Below are positions 60,501-64,000 of a stretch of DNA of 64,000 nucleotides, one piece after another. Position 1 is the first letter of the stretch. Every line of letters starts with the position of its first letter. The DNA comes from Galbitalea sp036271875. GTDB taxonomy: Bacteria > Actinomycetota > Actinomycetes > Actinomycetales > Microbacteriaceae. The stretch is taken from the NCBI GenBank assembly GCA_036271875.1, contig DATAZU010000039.1, positions 6,580 to 70,579 on the forward strand, written 5' to 3'. The notes beneath the pieces were generated by a model. That model was given only the letters and a program-made list of their open reading frames with translations. It did not search any database and was not told the DNA's origin. The position numbers were made by a program, and so were the translations under genes.

Positions 60501-61895
60501 CGCCGTGCCATCCGAGTTCGCGGTAAATGTCACACCACTCGGGAGTGTCGAACCGACGGCCTCGGTAACAGCGGCGGTGGGGTACGCAGCAGTCGATACC
60601 GTGAACGTTCCCGGTGCCCCCTCGGAGAAGGTCGTGACGGCGGCACTCGTGAACAAGGGTGCCGCGTCGACCGTCAGCGTGAGCGGTGCCGTCATGTTGC
60701 CAACGGCATTCGTGGCCTTGAACCCCGGATGATAGACACCGCCACTCCCTCTCGCGGGGGTGCCGCTGAGTTCCCCGGACGAAGAGAGCGTGAGGCCGCT
60801 CGGCAGACTGCCGGACCCGAGGGCAACGGTTGGAGTGGGGACGCCCATGATGGTGGACTTCAGGTCGAACGCCGTCCCCACTGTCGCCGTAGCGGTTGCC
60901 GCGACGGAAATGGTGGGAACGACCTCCTTCGTAAAGGTGACCACGGGATCATTGCTGCTGGGATCGGAGCCCTGGCCCCAGCCATCCGTCACGGCGCCTG
61001 CGTTCACGTGCACCGACACCGTGCCCGTGGATGTGAGGGGACCGACCGTGACCGTGTAGTTTCCTGCACTGCCGGTCAGCGCGACGCCCGAGATGCCACC
61101 GGCAGTACCGGAGACAACGATATTCGAGGCCGTCAGGCCCGCGGCATCCGACCCCGCGGGAGAACCGTCGATCGTGTAGGCGATGGCGAAGCTGACGGAG
61201 GTGTTGTTCAGGCTGGCCACGCTTGTGCTCGCGGTCGTGACGTTTGGGGTGGGCGGCGTTGGAATCGCGCCGCCCGTCGGTGTGGTGCGAATCATGTCGA
61301 TGGCGGCGGTGAGCCGATGTGAATCGTCGTTGCCCTCCATCCCGACGTTGATCTGGATGTTCGTGATTCTTGTGAAGTCGACCGCGCCGCTGAAACACAC
61401 CGGGTTGATGGTGCAGTTGAAATTGAGCACGATGTTGAAGGGCGCGACGGCTTCGATAGCGGTGCCGTAGTTTCCGGTGTGGCCGGAGGAGTCGGTGAGC
61501 TGGATACTGATGGCCGCGGACTCGACGACGTTGTCCGCCGGTGCGAACTCAATGCTGTTGAACTCCAGGAAGAACTGCGTGTTGTTTCCGTGCGACGTAA
61601 GGTCGGTTGCGGACGGCAGCGCGTAGTTCAGTGCAACGCCACCGGTATCGGTGCCGGGCGACGATGCGACGACGGTCCCGACTCCGTTCGCCTGGCTGAA
61701 GCTGGCCGAGCCGTTCGGTGTCACGGTGCGAGTACCGAGGATGCCTCCGGAAAAGTCGTCGATGACGACCGGGACTCCGGATGCCGCATCCGCCGGTGCC
61801 GCGAAGAAGATGCCTCCGACCGCGACGAGCAACAGGGCAAGCAACGTGACGATAAGTCGCGTTGGGCGTGCGGAAAACGAGCGCGTGCGCGACAT
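57483..61895 (-). CDS. Large LPXTG-anchored surface protein with many Ig-like repeats
   Basis: The 1470-residue product has a signal peptide (about 1-38, ending ADAAS), an N-terminal beta domain (40-210), then about nine putative-Ig repeats of 80-90 residues each with a GDGTATLSGTP type turn, and two Ig-like domains with VQWQ and a YRAVF strand (about 530-610 and 700-790). The C-terminus is LPVTG (about 1431) followed by a hydrophobic helix and RRGVSARVPR, a sortase sorting signal. Start ATG 61895 has GGGGGA upstream. Likely an adhesin or wall-linked matrix protein; the sortase is not in this window. Confidence 0.9.
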   Translation of the reverse strand: MSRTRSFSARPTRLIVTLLALLLVAVGGIFFAAPADAASGVPVVIDDFSGGILGTRTVTPNGSASFSQANGVGTVVASSPGTDTGGVALNYALPSATDLTSHGNNTQFFLEFNSIEFAPADNVVESAAISIQLTDSSGHTGNYGTAIEAVAPFNIVLNFNCTINPVCFSGAVDFTRITNIQINVGMEGNDDSHRLTAAIDMIRTTPTGGAIPTPPTPNVTTASTSVASLNNTSVSFAIAYTIDGSPAGSDAAGLTASNIVVSGTAGGISGVALTGSAGNYTVTVGPLTSTGTVSVHVNAGAVTDGWGQGSDPSSNDPVVTFTKEVVPTISVAATATATVGTAFDLKSTIMGVPTPTVALGSGSLPSGLTLSSSGELSGTPARGSGGVYHPGFKATNAVGNMTAPLTLTVDAAPLFTSAAVTTFSEGAPGTFTVSTAAYPTAAVTEAVGSTLPSGVTFTANSDGTATITGTPAVGTNGTYTVGLVADNGIGTAPGQSLVITVTSAPVITTGVQDRIVAPGDLVTFTAAATSTPAPTVQWQRTNDGGTFVNISGATSTAYSFTAATTDSGHEYRAVFSNGVGIVTTTATLTVRLAPSFASSNSTTFVVGTLGSFPISVNGFPAPALYLTNAPGWLALQDNENGTGTLTGTPPASATGTTVVVTLTASNGVTADAVQTFSILIDETPVVIEAPQDTVVTPGSIVTLRSAADGYPVPTVQWQVEPAGHSTFQNIVGATSVDYVFVAGLTDSGSQYRAVFTNSLNSATSSAAAVRVGTAPEITSADATTFDAGATHQFTLRTSGAPTASISGGSLPGFLSLRDNGDGTATLSGAPLPADAGIHAFTLAATNGFDPDAQQLFTLTVDTAPTFLSGDTTTFSVGDSGTFDLTTAEGWPTRTAISETGALPDGVSLTDNGDGTATLVGIPSAGAGGDYRITVTASAVGGDSLSTTQAFDLVVDEAPTITSDSGALFTVGNADTFLVETHAGFPTLAAIGEQGPLPAGLTFTDNGGGTATIGGTAATGTGGTYPLVLSAASDGGRGLGSTEDFTVTVLEAPTFLGSTIDVLDAGTSSSFTVITSAGYPVTTSLAASGALPAGISFVDNGNGTATLAGTPFVGSGGNYPITLSATAVGGPTQTESFVIVVRESPAFTSADSTTFQNGASDSFTVATSHDFPNATTLSEVGALPTGVTFVDNADGTATLSGTPAGPGTYSLTFTASNRAPVQIVQDFTLTVAIAPTLPSNEDASFVAGVTSSVTLVSTPGVPATTTISVVGTLPDGISLTDNGDGTATLGGSPTPDSAGSYQVAFSVGNAVSPDSDYPATITVSAAPPVTLPASVPTSVGDVNGVPGHSTQDEIITVTGTGFAPGAPLTVGIYSTPTHLADIVADNAGGFSARIAIPKLLGLHTVVVSGVDPTGNPMFLSSRTTITAKTDGLPVTGVEIGASLYLGFSLFALGVLALLFAVRRGVSARVPR

Positions 61896-62030
61896 CGGAA
61901 ATCCCCCGGGTTGGAGTTACCCGACTAGGGATCGGGTTGCCCAATCTTAGTTGCGGGGAAGCTTGTAAACCTTGCGTTAAATTGACCCCCGTTCGGGGAA
62001 AAAAATCCACGACGAGGGTCGCCAGACCCC

Positions 62031-62036
62031 TAGGCT
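62031..62036 (+). promoter_or_regulatory. -10 box of the cytosine permease gene
   Basis: TAGGCT lies 6 bases before ATG 62043, indicating a leaderless mRNA. The -35 region is not clear. Confidence 0.45.
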
Positions 62037-62042
62037 CTGGCC

Positions 62043-63518
62043 ATGGCCATTACTGACGTTCCCCGCACTAGCGCGACCACCGTTGAACCCGGCGGTATCG
62101 AAGCTATCCCGCCCTCGAAACGCCACGGTTCGCCGTGGCAGTTGCTCGCTACCTGGAGCGCACCCAACCTAGAATTCGCCACCGTGTTCGTCGGCGTGAT
62201 TGCGATCGCCTACTTCGGTCTCGGCTTCTGGCAGGCAATCGCCGCGATCGTGCTCGGCAACGCGCTCGGCGGCATCACGCAGGGGGTCTTGTCGACCTGG
62301 GGTCCGCGCGAAGGTCTCGCGCAGTTGGTGCTCAGCCGCACGGCATTCGGGACGCGAGGGAACATCCTTCCCGCGGGAATCAACGCGATTGTGGCCGGCA
62401 TTGGATGGTTCGCCGTCAACTCGGTGTCGGGCGCGTTCGCGCTGTCCTACCTGGTTGACCCGAAGGTCAAGGTGCTTCCCGTGTGGGTCTCGTTGATCAT
62501 CATCGTGGTCCTCGAAGTGGTGCTCGCATTCGTCGGGCACGACCTCGTCCAGTTCTTCGAGCGGTACGCGACGATCGTGCTGGGTGTCGTGTTCCTCATT
62601 GCCGTTGTCTCCGTTTTCATTTCGGCGCACAAGGAAATCGCCAGCAACGGGTCCAACGGGTTCACGGTCGGCGGGTTCATCCTCACTGCGGGAGCGGCCT
62701 TCGGCTATGCCGCAGGCTGGAATCCGTATGCCTCCGACTACAGCCGATACCTTCCGAAGAGCTCAAGCCGCAAGAAGATTGGCTGGGCAGCGGGACTCGG
62801 CAACTTTGTCTCGTGCACCGTCCTGATGGCGGCCGGTGCAGCGGCCGCGAACATTGCGACATACGACGACAAGAACCCACCATCGGTACTGGTCGCGGGA
62901 ATGCCCGATTGGATCCGCGACATCACGCTCATCGCAATCGCCATCGGTGCCATCGCCGCAAATGCGCTCAATGTCTACTCGGGAGCAATGTCATTCCTTG
63001 CGGCGGGGATCAAGATCCCGTTCAAGCTGCGCAGAGCGATTGTTGCCGTGGGATTCGGCGTCATCGGATTCCTGGTCGCGCTTAGCGCTCTCAAGGACGT
63101 CGGCGCCACGTACACCAACTTCCTGCTGATCATCGCCTATTGGATCGCCCCATGGCTTGCGATCGTCTTCGTCGATCGCCTCCTTCGGCGCGGAACGTCG
63201 ATCGCCGAGCTCGTTCCGGACAAGGCGAGATACCGCAACTGGGCTGGCCCGATCGCATTCGTTGTCGCCGTCATCCCATCGATCTGGCTATTTGCGGACC
63301 AACCGCCGAAGTTCGTCGGAATCGTCGCGTTCGCGACAACACCGAAGACGCCGTACGCGAATCCGGCAGTCGGGGATCTCACCGCGCTTGTCGGCTTCGT
63401 GCTTGCGGGTCTGATCTACTTCATCCTGTTCAAGGTATTCAAGCCCAAACTCGGTGGCCCGCTCGCGGACGAGCCCGACCTCATCGTTGGGATCGACGCC
63501 GCAGACAGCGTCGCCTAG
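62043..63518 (+). CDS. codB: NCS1-family purine/cytosine permease
   Basis: The 491-residue product has about twelve membrane helices and the NCS1 pattern: LLATWSAPNLEFATVFVGVI for TM1, GLGFWQAIAAIVLGNALGG, then FGTRGNILPAGINAIVAGIGW. It imports cytosine, purine bases or related compounds. The adjacent deaminase gene supports cytosine as substrate. The gene symbol is by family and context. Confidence 0.88.
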   Translation: MAITDVPRTSATTVEPGGIEAIPPSKRHGSPWQLLATWSAPNLEFATVFVGVIAIAYFGLGFWQAIAAIVLGNALGGITQGVLSTWGPREGLAQLVLSRTAFGTRGNILPAGINAIVAGIGWFAVNSVSGAFALSYLVDPKVKVLPVWVSLIIIVVLEVVLAFVGHDLVQFFERYATIVLGVVFLIAVVSVFISAHKEIASNGSNGFTVGGFILTAGAAFGYAAGWNPYASDYSRYLPKSSSRKKIGWAAGLGNFVSCTVLMAAGAAAANIATYDDKNPPSVLVAGMPDWIRDITLIAIAIGAIAANALNVYSGAMSFLAAGIKIPFKLRRAIVAVGFGVIGFLVALSALKDVGATYTNFLLIIAYWIAPWLAIVFVDRLLRRGTSIAELVPDKARYRNWAGPIAFVVAVIPSIWLFADQPPKFVGIVAFATTPKTPYANPAVGDLTALVGFVLAGLIYFILFKVFKPKLGGPLADEPDLIVGIDAADSVA

Positions 63519-63520
63519 CT

Positions 63521-63982
63521 GTGCCCGAAAAGCTCTACGTCTCCGACGAGGAGAAACTGGCGGTCGCCGTCGGCGAGGCCCTCAAGGGTCTCGCCGAGGG
63601 CGGCATCCCGATCGGCGCTGCCCTCTTCGACGAGGACGGCCGCCTGCTCGGCAGCGGTCACAACCAACGGGTGCAGGGCGACAATCCCGCGCTGCACGGT
63701 GAAACTGCTGCGTTCCTCAACGCCGGCCGGCAGAAGAGCTACCGCAAGACGACCATGGTCACGACGCTCTCGCCATGCTGGTATTGCTCGGGTCTGGTGC
63801 GCCAGTTCGGGATCGGGCGAGTAGTCGTCGGTGACACCGTGAACTTTTTCGGCGGCCAGGACTGGCTGGTCGAGAACGGTACGGAAGTCACGACGATCAA
63901 CGATCCAGAACTGATCAAGATCATGGGCGACTTCATCGCCGCGAACCCTGAACTCTGGAACGAGGACATCGGCGAGGAGTAG
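63521..63982 (+). CDS. Cytosine/nucleoside deaminase family protein
   Basis: The 153-residue zinc deaminase has HGE (His59, Glu61) and SPCWYC (Cys86, Cys89), the full CDA-fold zinc site. It resembles the yeast-type cytosine deaminase and bacterial nucleoside deaminases (ending NPELWNEDIGEE). It would turn imported cytosine into uracil. GTG 63521 lies 2 bases after the permease stop; no other start fits. Confidence 0.87.
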   Translation: MPEKLYVSDEEKLAVAVGEALKGLAEGGIPIGAALFDEDGRLLGSGHNQRVQGDNPALHGETAAFLNAGRQKSYRKTTMVTTLSPCWYCSGLVRQFGIGRVVVGDTVNFFGGQDWLVENGTEVTTINDPELIKIMGDFIAANPELWNEDIGEE

Positions 63983-64000
63983 CTTCGCTGCAAATGGGCG

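Noticed and set aside
60189..61322. 377-codon plus-strand frame opposite the LPXTG gene
   Set aside because: It is Arg/Gly-rich and has no domain signature; the minus-strand frame has a signal peptide, repeats and LPXTG.

Overview
The window reads as chromosome of a high-GC actinobacterium, most likely a member of the Microbacteriaceae. This is inferred from DUF3073 next to purM/purF, an SCP2-like gene divergent from purD, MPT70/MPT83-like fasciclin genes beside dipZ, a sugar ABC operon without its own ATPase, frequent GTG starts, and many genes whose start codon lies 6-8 bases after a TANNNT box (probable leaderless mRNAs). Genes are dense and on both strands. I see no rRNA, tRNA, CRISPR array, transposase or prophage.

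Layout. 1-8.2 kb: 5' part of an RND efflux pump gene, a MocR-type regulator divergent from its usual partner YczE, a TipA-like MerR regulator, a PadR/DUF4097 pair behind twin palindromes, an APC permease and a two-gene fluoride channel. 8.2-14.8 kb: LacI-regulated sugar ABC transporter plus glycogen-debranching-type enzyme. 14.8-22.8 kb: flavin monooxygenase, DUF3073, purM, purF, a small three-gene envelope/SCP2 operon, purD-purC and an acetyltransferase. 22.8-28.1 kb: two dipZ genes enclosing two fasciclin genes. 28.2-31.4 kb: VOC protein, SGNH hydrolase, nucleoside kinase-like gene, purS-purQ. 31.4-37 kb: an insert separating purQ from purL, holding an MscS channel, a broken gene, a glycine-rich beta-helix surface protein and a collagen-like chimera. 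37-50.7 kb: purL, two aldo/keto reductases, Ohr, SDR, chorismate mutase, acetyltransferase, purA, a SPOUT methyltransferase, a solitary DNA methyltransferase, HAD phosphatase, Septum_form-type protein and pyrE. 50.7-64 kb: exodeoxyribonuclease III, AlkD-like protein, DUF6421, SDR, two unknown small proteins, threonine aldolase, a 1470-residue LPXTG protein, and a cytosine permease with deaminase.

How the genes work together. Nine genes serve nucleotide synthesis (purM, F, D, C, S, Q, L, A and pyrE), scattered as short units rather than one operon; the permease/deaminase pair at the right end adds base salvage. Three surface proteins (beta-helix, collagen/collar, LPXTG) form an accessory layer. 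Several regulators sit beside recognisable operator-like dyads, so regulator-target pairs can be proposed from sequence. Intergenic palindromes are abundant: two are sister copies with compensatory base changes, and a second repeat type has entered three coding regions in frame.
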